A stretch of 38,087 bases of DNA from Deltaproteobacteria bacterium UBA5799 (GTDB taxonomy: Bacteria; Desulfobacterota; GWC2-55-46), in the NCBI GenBank assembly GCA_002418185.1, contig DIDN01000153.1:1-38087 (forward strand). Direction: 5' to 3'. The notes below the pieces were generated by a model. The model had not been told where the DNA came from, made no database searches, and was given only the letters and a program-made list of their open reading frames with translations. Position numbers and translations under genes: made by a program. Positions 23,292 through 31,347 of the stretch are shown here, one piece after another. Position 1 is the stretch's first letter, and every line of letters starts with the position of its first letter.

Positions 23292-24558
23292 CATGATGAG
23301 GCAAAATAAAAAAGACGAACGGGGCTTCATCCTCGTACTTGCGCTCGTGACCATGCTGGCCATGACCATAATCGGCCTCTCGGTGGTCATGAACATGACG
23401 ACCGACATGCAGCTTTCAAGTAACGAGCGGGATTCCAAGGCCGCCTTCCAGCTCGCGGAGGCCGGGGTGCAGGAGGCCATGTCCAGGATCCGCCTGTCGT
23501 CAGGGAGCGACAGGTACATCGGCGAGCAACCATCGGATGCCGGTTACAGGACGCTCGCATGGAACTCGGACGGCTCCAAGGACTTCAGTGCAGGAAACGG
23601 GGACGCCGACAGGAGGAGCGCGGACAACCTGATGTATGGCGTAACAATAGAATACCTCGGCGAAGGCAATCCCGAGGGCTTCTGCGACGGGAATTCCAGC
23701 GGCCCCAACAGCTCGGGAAACCATCCGGACCCGAATTCGACCACCTGGACGTGCAATGACAGCCCAGAGGAGATAGTCATGTACGGCAGGGACTTCAACC
23801 TCGTGAGCACCTCGACCTACGTGACATACGGAAAGTTCCCTGTCTACAAGGTCACTTCCGCCGGGACCTCCAACAATATCACGCGCACCATAGTGGCATA
23901 CGTGGGCGCGAGCGAATTGAATACCGACACCGAGTACGGCATCAACACGAACGCCTGCATCGACGTCTCAGGCAACGCCTCCAGCATAGGGGTCGTGAAG
24001 CAGGGTCCCGGGTGCGGCTGCGACCCCAAGATAATCAGCAGCGGAGGCTCCTGCGCTCCCAACAAAACCGACGAGGACGACATGGACACCTACCTCGGCG
24101 AGGACATATCGAAGATTATAGAGTACGCGGACGAGAAGCACAGCTGCAATAACGGCACTTGCAGCGCGCCCGGCGACGACATACCTTCGAGCGGGAAGAT
24201 AGAGGGCGTGGTGCAGGACTGGGGCGACTTCGACGGCGACACCTATTCCACGATGATATACATCGACAACCCGGGGAGGGAAGTGAGCCTCTCCGGGAAC
24301 TTCGAAGGCAGGGGCATACTCATCATAACCGGCGACCTCAAGCTCAGCGGCAATCTCGCCTACGAGGGGCTCGTATATGTCTTCGGAACGGTCACCATAT
24401 CCGGCGGCGGGAGCTCGATGAACGTTGTCGGCGGCGTAATGGCCAACTCTACCGTTAACGTGAACGGCAACATAGATGTCGTCTACGACAAGGACACCCT
24501 TGAAGCCGTCTCAAAGGAGAACTCAACGCCCTCACTCGTGCTCTGGAAGAGGCTTTAA
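23284..24558 (+). CDS. PilX-like minor pilin with Cys-rich and beta-helix-like C-terminus
   Basis: A 424-residue protein with a prepilin-like N-terminus: DERG then FILVLALVTMLAMTIIGLSVV. It lacks Glu5, as is usual for PilX. The segment QLSSNERDSKAAFQLAEAGVQEAMSRIR is the PilX N-terminal helix. A Cys-rich stretch follows at about 245-295 (GCGCDPK, SGGSCAP, KHSCNNGTCS). The last ~100 residues contain repeated short strands (GILIITGDLKLSGNL, GLVYVFGTVTISGG, SMNVVGGVMANSTVNVNGN) that look like a beta-helix or bactofilin-like solenoid. ATG 23284 overlaps the pilW stop by eight bases; the ATG at 23293 is an alternative. Last gene of the minor-pilin operon. I see no clear terminator after it. Confidence 0.85.
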   Translation: MSDMMRQNKKDERGFILVLALVTMLAMTIIGLSVVMNMTTDMQLSSNERDSKAAFQLAEAGVQEAMSRIRLSSGSDRYIGEQPSDAGYRTLAWNSDGSKDFSAGNGDADRRSADNLMYGVTIEYLGEGNPEGFCDGNSSGPNSSGNHPDPNSTTWTCNDSPEEIVMYGRDFNLVSTSTYVTYGKFPVYKVTSAGTSNNITRTIVAYVGASELNTDTEYGINTNACIDVSGNASSIGVVKQGPGCGCDPKIISSGGSCAPNKTDEDDMDTYLGEDISKIIEYADEKHSCNNGTCSAPGDDIPSSGKIEGVVQDWGDFDGDTYSTMIYIDNPGREVSLSGNFEGRGILIITGDLKLSGNLAYEGLVYVFGTVTISGGGSSMNVVGGVMANSTVNVNGNIDVVYDKDTLEAVSKENSTPSLVLWKRL

Positions 24559-24968
24559 CCCGGAAAGCCGCAATCCCGTGGCAGGAGACGGCGAAGGACC
24601 TGCATTTTCCCGGCTTCCATGAGCGGAAACCCTTCAGGCCTCGCCCCGTAAGGGAGGCAAAGGCCCGGAGGGTCCCGAATATCTACGAAGAAACCCGTCT
24701 TCTTCCATCCCGACAGACACCCCGTAAAACCTGGAAATCGATGATCGTGCGCGTGGAGGTGACGCAGGCGCGCAAAAAAAACCTAAACTTATCCGCCCGT
24801 GCGCCGATAATCGATATTATGGTTAATTATGTCTCAATTAGAAGAAATATATTGACAACTATGTCTGAATGGAGATAGAGTTCAGCTACCCAGCTCAGAC
24901 CGGAAACCCCCAGACAAAACAGCTCCCCGAAAAAGGCAGTCATGCATTGTGACTAAAGTGCTTGTGCC
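24559..24968 (+). other. 410-base non-coding region between the minor-pilin genes and the pilM operon
   Basis: No gene is supported. The first half is GC-rich with small hairpins (for example GAAGAA-N7-TTCTTC near 24688-24706) but no T-tract, so no clear terminator for the pilin operon. After an A-rich run near 24776 the base composition drops sharply and the promoter and direct repeats at 24828-24880 appear. I do not recognise a c-di-GMP riboswitch here. Confidence 0.5.
24828..24880 (+). promoter_or_regulatory. Promoter with paired TATGTCTNAAT repeats before the XRE gene
   Basis: TTGACA (24852-24857) is a perfect -35 box, followed after 16 bases by GATAGA (24874-24879), a weak -10. The 11-base sequence TATGTCTNAAT occurs at 24828-24838 and again at 24860-24870, a spacing of 32 bases, about three helical turns. 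The second copy lies between the -35 and -10 boxes. This layout suits an operator for a repressor or activator, possibly the small XRE protein encoded just downstream. Confidence 0.5.
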
Positions 24969-25166
24969 ATGAGAAGGAATAATCTAAAGAAGATAAGAGA
25001 GGGCATGCTCCTCAGCAAATCCGAACTGGCCAGGAAGGCGGGGGTCTCCCCCCTTACCATAGACAGGGTCGAGAAGGGGTATCCTTGCAGGCTCGAAACG
25101 AAGAGGAAGCTCATATGCGCGCTGGGCCTCAAGGTCTCCGACAAGGGCAAGATATTCCTGGACTGA
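24969..25166 (+). CDS. Small XRE-type helix-turn-helix regulator upstream of pilM
   Basis: A 65-residue protein that is little more than one XRE/Cro-type DNA-binding domain: LKKIREGMLLSKSELARKAGVSPLTIDRVEKGYPCRLETKRKLICALGLKVSD, with the recognition helix in VSPLTIDRVEKG. It has no sensor domain. Small HTH genes of this kind occur before pilM in related bacteria, as far as I recall. ATG 24969 has a poor ribosome binding site. pilM starts ten bases after its stop, so it is the first gene of the pilM operon and may control it, perhaps through the TATGTCTNAAT repeats. The link is an inference from position. Confidence 0.85.
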   Translation: MRRNNLKKIREGMLLSKSELARKAGVSPLTIDRVEKGYPCRLETKRKLICALGLKVSDKGKIFLD

Positions 25167-25176
25167 CGGGGGTAAA

Positions 25177-26244
25177 ATGAACTTCTCGTTCAACAAAAAG
25201 AAGGACGCCGTCGCGTTCGACATCGGCTCCAATTCCATAAAGCTCGTGCAGATGAACCGGACCAAGAAGGGCTGGGAGCTCGTGAAGATGGGCATGGCCG
25301 ACCTCCCGCCCGAGGCGATAGTGGACGGCTCCATCATCGATTCCATGACGGTCACCAACACGCTCCGCGACCTCGCAAAAGAGCACGGAGTGAAGGTGAA
25401 GGACACGGTATCGTCCCTCACGGGCCATTCAGTGATCATAAAGAAGGTCAGCTTCCCCGCCATGACCGACGACGAGCTGGCGGACTCCATACAGTGGGAG
25501 GCCGAGCAGTACATCCCGTTCCCGATAAGCGACGTAAACATCGACTTCCAGATACTCGGCGCCGACGCAGAGGGCAGGGGCCAGATGGACGTCATGCTGG
25601 TGGCCGTGAAGCGCGACGTCATAAACGACTACACCAACGTGATAAAGGAGGCCGGCCTGAACCCGGTCGTCATAGACGTGGACTCGTTCGCCCTGGAGAA
25701 CATGATGGAGGTGAACTACCCCCTCCCGCCCGGAGAGAACATCGCCATGGTGAACATCGGCGCCAGCATCACGAGCATAAGCGTGATACAGGGGGGCATA
25801 ACGATCTTCACCAGGTCCATCCCGATGGGCGGCAACCAGTTCACCGAGGAGATACAGCGCCAGCTTAACATAAGCTTCAAGGACGCCGAGGACCTGAAGA
25901 CAGGCGCTCGGGAGCCATCCGAGCAGGAGGCCCAGGACCTCGCATCCGCGCTCGAGTCGGTCTCGACGAACCTCGCCTTCGAAGTCAAGAGGTCCATGGA
26001 CTTCTTCCTCGGCGGGGCCCACGGCTCGTACATGAGCAAGATATTCCTTTCCGGCGGCGGCTCCAGGATAGCGGGCCTGCAGAACCTCCTGCAGGAGAAG
26101 ACCTCGGTGCCGGTCGAGCCGGTCGACCCGTTCAAGGGCATAGAGGCCAACCCGAAGCAGTTCGCCCCGGAGAAACTGAAGGAAGCCGCGCCGTTCTTCG
26201 GCGTGGCCGTCGGGCTCGCAACGCGGAGGTTCGCAGACAGATGA
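25177..26244 (+). CDS. pilM: Type IV pilus assembly protein PilM
   Basis: An actin-like cytoplasmic ATP-binding protein of 355 residues that binds the N-terminus of PilN. It shows the phosphate-1 loop AFDIGSNSIKLVQM (13-26), the SHS2-type middle domain (VSSLTGHSVIIKKVSFPAM), MVNIGASITSISVIQGG and the adenosine motif LSGGGSRIAGL near 290. Length is usual for PilM. ATG 25177 has GACGGGGG upstream. Its stop overlaps the start of pilN (ATGA), which signals coupled synthesis. Confidence 0.96.
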   Translation: MNFSFNKKKDAVAFDIGSNSIKLVQMNRTKKGWELVKMGMADLPPEAIVDGSIIDSMTVTNTLRDLAKEHGVKVKDTVSSLTGHSVIIKKVSFPAMTDDELADSIQWEAEQYIPFPISDVNIDFQILGADAEGRGQMDVMLVAVKRDVINDYTNVIKEAGLNPVVIDVDSFALENMMEVNYPLPPGENIAMVNIGASITSISVIQGGITIFTRSIPMGGNQFTEEIQRQLNISFKDAEDLKTGAREPSEQEAQDLASALESVSTNLAFEVKRSMDFFLGGAHGSYMSKIFLSGGGSRIAGLQNLLQEKTSVPVEPVDPFKGIEANPKQFAPEKLKEAAPFFGVAVGLATRRFADR

Positions 26245-26843
26245 TACGCATAAACCTCCTGCCCGTAAGGGCCGCCAAGAAGAAAGAGTCTATAAGGTTC
26301 CAGCTCACGGTGGCCGGGCTCGCCACCTTTCTGGTCGCGGCGGTCTCGATCGCCGTATACCTGATCGCCGCCGCCGAGGCGCGCGGCCTGCAGGAGCAGA
26401 TAGCCTCCGGCAACCAGGAGCTGAACGACCTCACCAAGAAGATAGGCGAGCTCTCGAAGATAAAGGAGCAGAAGAGGATAGTCGAGGAGAAGCTCAGGAT
26501 AATCAACCAGCTCGAGTCCGACAGGACGGGCCCGGCAAGGCTCCTGAGGAACGTGAGCGAGGCCGTGCCCAAGAGGGCCTGGATAAAGACGCTCAGGGAC
26601 AAGGACTACCAGATAACGATAGAAGGTTACGCGTCCGACGACGAGGTGGTCGCGGAGTTCATGAGGGGCCTTGAAAAGGCCGACATGGGCAAGGTCGAGC
26701 TGGAGGTCGCCAAGAGGGAGACCGAAAAAGAGTCCGGCGCCGAGGTCGTGAGCTTCATAATCCGCCTGGAAAGGGAAAGGCCAGTGAGGGAGCTCCCGGC
26801 CAACGCGAAGGGCAAGAAAACCTCGGCAAAGGGGAAAAAATAA
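26241..26843 (+). CDS. pilN: Type IV pilus assembly protein PilN
   Basis: A 200-residue bitopic inner-membrane protein. The start MIRINLLPVRAAKKKES is the conserved INLLP tail that docks into PilM. It is followed by one transmembrane helix (about 23-45), a coiled coil (about 48-90) and a periplasmic ferredoxin-like domain with WIKTLRDKDYQITIEGYA. The last 25 residues are rich in Lys, an unusual basic tail. Overlaps pilM by four bases, and its stop shares a base with the pilO start (TAATG). Confidence 0.95.
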   Translation: MIRINLLPVRAAKKKESIRFQLTVAGLATFLVAAVSIAVYLIAAAEARGLQEQIASGNQELNDLTKKIGELSKIKEQKRIVEEKLRIINQLESDRTGPARLLRNVSEAVPKRAWIKTLRDKDYQITIEGYASDDEVVAEFMRGLEKADMGKVELEVAKRETEKESGAEVVSFIIRLERERPVRELPANAKGKKTSAKGKK

Positions 26844-27466
26844 TGGCCCTTCCGGTGAAGATAAACATCGACTCCATACTGAAGCTCCCTCTTCCGAAGA
26901 GGATACTCATACTCGTGGCCGTGAACCTGGCCGTGGCCGGCGTCCTCTACTGGTTACTCACCGGCCCGAAATACGCCAGGGTGGCCGAGCTCGATACGGA
27001 GCTTTCCGAGCTTGCCGTGAAGCTCAACGAGAGCAGGCATATCGCGGCGGACATACCCAAGTTCCTCAGGGAGAAGGAGGAGCTGGAGGAGAAGCTCGAG
27101 GCCGCGGTCGCACAGCTCCCTAACGCCAAGGAGATACCCGACCTCATAGACGGCATAAGCGGGGCGGGCGTGAAGGCCGGGCTCAAGATTTTGCTTTTCA
27201 AGCCCGAAAAGGAGGTCTCGAAGGGTTTTTACGCCGAGGTCCCGGTCAATATGACCGTGGAGGGCAGGTACGAGAGCCTCTACGATTTCAGCGTGAAGAT
27301 AGGAAGCCTCCCGAGGATAGTGAACCTGGGGAGCCTTGAGATAGTCTCCCAGGGCCACAAGAACCGCGTGCCGGTCCTCAAGACCGACCTGGTCGCCACT
27401 ACGTTCAGGTTCCTCTCTGAGGAGGACGCGGCGAAGGTCGAGCAAGAAGGAGAGCGGAAAAAATAA
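26843..27466 (+). CDS. pilO: Type IV pilus assembly protein PilO
   Basis: A 207-residue inner-membrane protein that pairs with PilN. It has a short cytoplasmic tail, a transmembrane helix (about 18-38, RILILVAVNLAVAGVLYWLL), a coiled coil (about 46-85) and a periplasmic domain with the usual PilO stretch FYAEVPVNMTVEGRYESLYDFSVKIGSLPRIVNL. It starts on the base where pilN ends. pilP begins two bases after its stop. Confidence 0.95.
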   Translation: MALPVKINIDSILKLPLPKRILILVAVNLAVAGVLYWLLTGPKYARVAELDTELSELAVKLNESRHIAADIPKFLREKEELEEKLEAAVAQLPNAKEIPDLIDGISGAGVKAGLKILLFKPEKEVSKGFYAEVPVNMTVEGRYESLYDFSVKIGSLPRIVNLGSLEIVSQGHKNRVPVLKTDLVATTFRFLSEEDAAKVEQEGERKK

Positions 27467-27467
27467 G

Positions 27468-27974
27468 ATGACAAGGACCCTTTTCATAGCGCTCGCGATA
27501 TCCATGCCGCTCCTTGCGGCCTCATGCAACAGGGCCGACGATGCGGCGGAAGAGAAGTTAGAGCGGCCTGCGGTCAAAAAGGCCGAAAAGACCGCGGAGC
27601 CGGTCGCGGAGCCGGCCGGCCTGAAGACCGGCGAAGCTTCCGACAGGAACCCTTTCCAGAGCTACCTGATAGTATCGAGGGGCGCGGACGGCCCGGCCAA
27701 GATAAAGGGCCCGCTCGAGTGCTGCGAACTCGGCTCGTTCAAGCTCGTTGCCATAGTCGTGGGGTCAGCCGACTCCGAGGGCTTTGCGCTCATCCAGGCC
27801 CCGGACACGAAGCGGTTCGTTATCAGAAAGGGAGACGTGCTCGGGACAAGGGAGGGCAGGGTCGTAAAGTTCACATCAAAAGCCGTGGTCGTCCGTGAGG
27901 TCACGAGGGACGACGATGGCAAGGTGAGGTCCTCCGAGGACATCGAACTGAGGCTGCCTGAAAAACAGTCATAG
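27468..27974 (+). CDS. pilP: Type IV pilus lipoprotein PilP
   Basis: A 168-residue inner-membrane lipoprotein that links PilN/PilO to PilQ. The signal peptide ends in LLAASC, with lipidation at Cys20. A disordered Lys/Glu/Ala-rich stretch follows, then a DRNPFQSYLI motif and a beta domain containing CCELGSFKLVAIV and RFVIRKGDVLGTREGRVVKFTSKAVVV. The size and layout fit PilP. A 141-base gap separates it from pilQ; other genes of the operon touch or overlap. Confidence 0.92.
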   Translation: MTRTLFIALAISMPLLAASCNRADDAAEEKLERPAVKKAEKTAEPVAEPAGLKTGEASDRNPFQSYLIVSRGADGPAKIKGPLECCELGSFKLVAIVVGSADSEGFALIQAPDTKRFVIRKGDVLGTREGRVVKFTSKAVVVREVTRDDDGKVRSSEDIELRLPEKQS

Positions 27975-28115
27975 GCCCCTTTCGCCAGGGCGATGCATGC
28001 CGGCCTTTGACTTGTCTTGTTGTTGGAACCCATACGGAAAGACCCGGGCCTTTTGCGGCCCGGCGGAAATGACGGGAAACAGCCGCTCCCAAGGGAAACA
28101 TAAACGGAGGTTTTT
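27975..28115 (+). other. pilP-pilQ gap with hairpin
   Basis: CCGGGCC (28044-28050) and GGCCCGG (28057-28063) form a seven-pair hairpin with a TTTTGC loop. No T-tract follows, so it looks more like an RNA processing or stability element than a terminator. A weak TTGACT (28007-28012) and CATACG (28031-28036) could act as an internal promoter for pilQ. ACGGAGG precedes the pilQ start. Confidence 0.35.
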
Positions 28116-31052
28116 ATGAGTTTGAGAGATGTTCGGTTGAGGCAGGCCCTACTGGGCATCATGCTCGGAGGCGCCCTGACCGCGGCAGGTTGCGCTTCGA
28201 CCGGCCCGAAGGAGGTCCAGCCAGGCCCGGACCAGGCCAGAGAGGCTGCCGCGCCCCTTGGCTCGGCCGTCTCGGTCGAATACATCGACGTGGTCGGCGA
28301 GGGGGACAGGGTGCTTATCGGGACGACAGGCCCCGTTAGGTTCACGGTCTTCAAACTGTCCTCTCCGTCGAGGCTGATCGTCGACATGCCCGGGACAGAC
28401 CTTGAGAGCGTGCCGAAGGCCCTTTCGGTCGAAAACGACTACGTCGGCGAGATATCCACGGCAGTGTACGGCGAGAACATGGATATCGGGAGAATAGTCA
28501 TAGGGCTCAGGGACGGCGTGGACCACGAGGTGAAGTCCAGCGAGAACAGCATCCTCGTGAGCCTCAGTAGATTGGGGAGCGAGGCTGAGGCCGGTTCGCT
28601 CAAGCTCGCATCGGCTGAAGCCGTAATCGAAGAGGCGCTCCCCGATGCGCCGCCCGAGGATGCCGAAGGGCAGGCCTCGCCGGCAGGGCCCGAAGCCGCC
28701 GTTGAAAGCGTGCCGCTGGAGGCAAAGCCTGAGGCGGGCGCCGAAGAGACGGCGCCTGCTGCGAAGGAGGCCACGAAGGTAACCGGCATTGAGGCCGCCT
28801 CGGTGGGCGAGGATACAGTCATAAGGGTCCTGACCGACGGCCTGGCCGGCAACCACAACGTTTTCGTACTTGCGAAGCCGGCCCGGATAGTCCTCGACGT
28901 ATGGGGCGTGCGGAACTCAACTGGCAGGGACGCCAGGAGCCTCGATGACAAATACGTGAATGGCGTAAGGATAGGAAGCTACCCGGACAAGGCCCGCCTT
29001 GTCTTTGACGCAAAGGGAGAAAAGCTCCCCCCGCATTCGATAAGGGTCGAGGACGGCGCGATAGTCCTCACGGTGGGCCCTGGCGCGCTCGAGTCCACGG
29101 CTTCGCCGGTTGCGGCAGTTACGGCAGAGCCGGAAGCGGCGGCCCCTGCTATTGCGGCTGTCCAGGCACCGGCAGAGACCATGAGCGAGCCCGAGGCCGC
29201 GAAGCCCCAGGAACCGGCTTCACCATCACCTGCAATAGAGCCGGTCCCGGCGGTTGCCGAGGCTGAGGCCGTTATAGAGCCTGCGTCCGACAAGGCCGTC
29301 TCGACAAAGGAAGAGCTTAAGGGCGCGAGTATCGAGAGGATCGACTACGCCAGGGTCGGCGACAAGGGCAGGCTTACGATAGAAGGCTCCTCGAAGCTCG
29401 AGTACAGGGCAAAGGAAGCAAGGGACGGAAGGACGATAGCCCTTGACATAAAGGGCGCGGCCATCCCGGAGGCGCTTGTGAGGACCCTCGACGCCTCGAA
29501 GCTCCGGACCCCGGTAGCATCGGTCAGCTCCTACCAGGACTCGTTGAGCCCAAGCTCGGTTCGGGTGCTCGTAAAGCTCAAGGAAAAGGCGGCCTACAAT
29601 ATACAGGAGGCCGGTGATTCCATAGTGGTCGATTTCTCCGAGATTGCCGCTCCGGCCCCGGCCAACGAAGCCAAGGCCCCGGTGATCTCCGCCGCGGACA
29701 TGGCCCGCGCAGAGCTCGCAACCGGTAAGCGCTACAACGGCAAAAAGGTGAACCTCGATATGATGGACGCCAACGTGGCGGACGTCCTCCGTCTCCTTGC
29801 CGAAGTGAGCGGCATGAACATCATAGCCTCGGACGACGTGAGTGGGACAATCTCCCTCCGCCTGAGGGACGTCCCGTGGGACCAGGCCTTCGACATCATT
29901 ATGAAGTCCAAGGGCCTCGACAGCGTACAGGAGGGGAACGTCATAAGGGTCGCCCCGGCGCAGAGGATAAGGCAGGAGAACGAGGCCCTGCTCGCCGCGA
30001 AAAAGGCCGGCGAGAAGCTCGAGGACCTCGAGATAGAGTTCGTCGCCATCAACTTCGCGAGCGCCGACGAGCTCAAGGACCAGGTCAAGGGCGTGCTCTC
30101 GGACAGGGGCGAGGTAACGACCGACAAGCGGACCAACACCCTGGTCATCAGGGATATCAAGAAAGGCATCGAAGCGGCCAAGGGCGTGGTTGCAAAGCTC
30201 GACACCCCCATACCGCAGGTCCTTATCGAGGCCCGCATCGTCGAGGCGTCTTCGAGCTTCGCCCGGGACCTCGGAATCCAGTGGGGCGTGGACTACCAGG
30301 CCGGGAACACGCACCAGTTCAATACGCTCGGCAGCTCAACGAGCTTCGGTTCAGCCGCCCTTATGCCCGACCGCAACTTCGTCGCGATAGTCGAGGAAGG
30401 CGGGGCCTTCCCCATAGAAAAGAAGGACTGGCCCGCGAGGCCCGGCGTCAGCAACTACGCCGTGAACCTCCCGGCCACCGGGAGCGCGGGGCCGCTCGGC
30501 GCGTTCGGCTTCATGTTCGGCAAGGTGGGCGCGAACCCGCTGATACTCGACCTGAGGCTTACCGCCGGCGAGAGCCAGGGCCAGCTCAAGACCATATCCA
30601 GGCCGAGGGTCACGACCCTGGACAACAGGGAAGCCAAGATCGAGCAGGGCGAGTCGATACCCTTTGAGACGACTTCAGCGGCGGGCACGGCCACGACCTT
30701 CATCGACGCGAACCTGAGCCTCACGGTGACCCCCCACATAACCCCGGACGGCAGCGTCCTCATGAAGATCAAGGCGTCAAGGAACTCCATAGGCACGTTC
30801 AGGACGGCAGGGGGCCAGCCTTCCATCAACAAGAAGGAGGCCACGACAGACGTTCTCGTCAAGGACGGCGAGACGACCGTCATAGGCGGCATAGTGATAA
30901 CCGACAAGAACAACAGCGAGCGCGGCATACCGTTCCTCATGGACATCCCGGTCATCGGCTGGCTCTTCAAGGCGAAGTCGATTGCGGACACGCAGACGGA
31001 GCTCCTGATCTTCATAACGCCCAAGGTGTTGAAGGAGAAGACCATAGGCTAA
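28116..31052 (+). CDS. pilQ: Type IV pilus secretin PilQ with a lipoprotein signal and three AMIN domains
   Basis: The outer-membrane pore of the pilus, 978 residues and longer than typical PilQ. The signal peptide ends in LTAAGC, so Cys26 is a predicted lipidation site with Ala at +2, which favours the outer membrane. Three AMIN-like peptidoglycan-binding modules follow near 52-150, 221-325 and 404-508, separated by Ala/Glu/Pro-rich linkers. Then come the STN/N0 domain (from about 538, KKVNLDMMDANVADVLRLLAEVSG), N1 (from about 637) and the secretin barrel from about 706, with VTTLDNREAKIEQGESIPF, IGGIVITDKNNSERGIPFLMDIPVIGWLF and the end LLIFITPKVL. A strong terminator closes the operon. Confidence 0.95.
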   Translation: MSLRDVRLRQALLGIMLGGALTAAGCASTGPKEVQPGPDQAREAAAPLGSAVSVEYIDVVGEGDRVLIGTTGPVRFTVFKLSSPSRLIVDMPGTDLESVPKALSVENDYVGEISTAVYGENMDIGRIVIGLRDGVDHEVKSSENSILVSLSRLGSEAEAGSLKLASAEAVIEEALPDAPPEDAEGQASPAGPEAAVESVPLEAKPEAGAEETAPAAKEATKVTGIEAASVGEDTVIRVLTDGLAGNHNVFVLAKPARIVLDVWGVRNSTGRDARSLDDKYVNGVRIGSYPDKARLVFDAKGEKLPPHSIRVEDGAIVLTVGPGALESTASPVAAVTAEPEAAAPAIAAVQAPAETMSEPEAAKPQEPASPSPAIEPVPAVAEAEAVIEPASDKAVSTKEELKGASIERIDYARVGDKGRLTIEGSSKLEYRAKEARDGRTIALDIKGAAIPEALVRTLDASKLRTPVASVSSYQDSLSPSSVRVLVKLKEKAAYNIQEAGDSIVVDFSEIAAPAPANEAKAPVISAADMARAELATGKRYNGKKVNLDMMDANVADVLRLLAEVSGMNIIASDDVSGTISLRLRDVPWDQAFDIIMKSKGLDSVQEGNVIRVAPAQRIRQENEALLAAKKAGEKLEDLEIEFVAINFASADELKDQVKGVLSDRGEVTTDKRTNTLVIRDIKKGIEAAKGVVAKLDTPIPQVLIEARIVEASSSFARDLGIQWGVDYQAGNTHQFNTLGSSTSFGSAALMPDRNFVAIVEEGGAFPIEKKDWPARPGVSNYAVNLPATGSAGPLGAFGFMFGKVGANPLILDLRLTAGESQGQLKTISRPRVTTLDNREAKIEQGESIPFETTSAAGTATTFIDANLSLTVTPHITPDGSVLMKIKASRNSIGTFRTAGGQPSINKKEATTDVLVKDGETTVIGGIVITDKNNSERGIPFLMDIPVIGWLFKAKSIADTQTELLIFITPKVLKEKTIG

Positions 31053-31074
31053 GCCGGGTTTTCAAGCGTTAATG

Positions 31075-31104
31075 AAAAATGCACCCTCCGGGGTGCATTT
31101 TTTT
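31075..31104 (+). terminator. Rho-independent terminator of the pil operon
   Basis: ATGCACCC (31079-31086) pairs with GGGTGCAT (31091-31098) around a TCCG loop. Flanking A and T runs extend the stem, and seven Ts follow. It lies 22 bases after the pilQ stop. A possible promoter for the aro genes follows (TATAAA 31129-31134 with a weak TTTATG 17 bases upstream). Confidence 0.9.
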
Positions 31105-31173
31105 ATTTATGGGAGGCCTGAAACGTTATATAAATAATGGATTGCGGGCGAGGAGACGCGCCCCGGTGCAGGT

Positions 31174-31328
31174 CTAACAGGTTGCCGAAAAAGCAACCTG
31201 TTAAGCGAGTCCTGGACGGATTGCCGAATTGCGAGACTATCCAAGTCGAGCAATTTGTAAGACCTGGACGAATTCACTTCGGCCAAGTCGTGGCTGAAAA
31301 AGGCCGGATGGACTTTTTCGGCATCCTA
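31174..31328. repeat. Palindromic intergenic repeat with inverted ends, about 155 bases
   Basis: The left end TAACAGGTTGCCGAAAAAGC (31175-31194) is an imperfect inverted copy of the right end (GACTTTTTCGGCATCCTACTGA, about 31308-31329); the match is clearest over GCCGAAAAAG. The left end also folds on itself (TAACAGGTTGC with GCAACCTGTTA, 31175-31185 and 31193-31203). A central hairpin pairs AATTGC-GA-GACT (31227-31238) with AGTC-GA-GCAATT (31244-31255). CCTGGACG occurs as a direct repeat on both sides. The ends resemble those of the repeats at both edges of the window. It carries no transposase and lies 19 bases before aroC. Confidence 0.6.
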
Positions 31329-31347
31329 CTGAAGGGGGCTTGAGAAA

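Noticed and set aside
24559..24968. Possible c-di-GMP riboswitch before the pilM operon
   Set aside because: I could not find the conserved core bases of the GEMM classes; only short unrelated hairpins are visible.
28044..28063. pilP-pilQ hairpin as a terminator
   Set aside because: No T-tract follows, and separating pilQ from its operon by a full terminator would be unusual.
31137..31343. 68-residue open frame before aroC
   Set aside because: It runs through the palindromic repeat, has no ribosome binding site, and the hairpin structure explains the sequence better.
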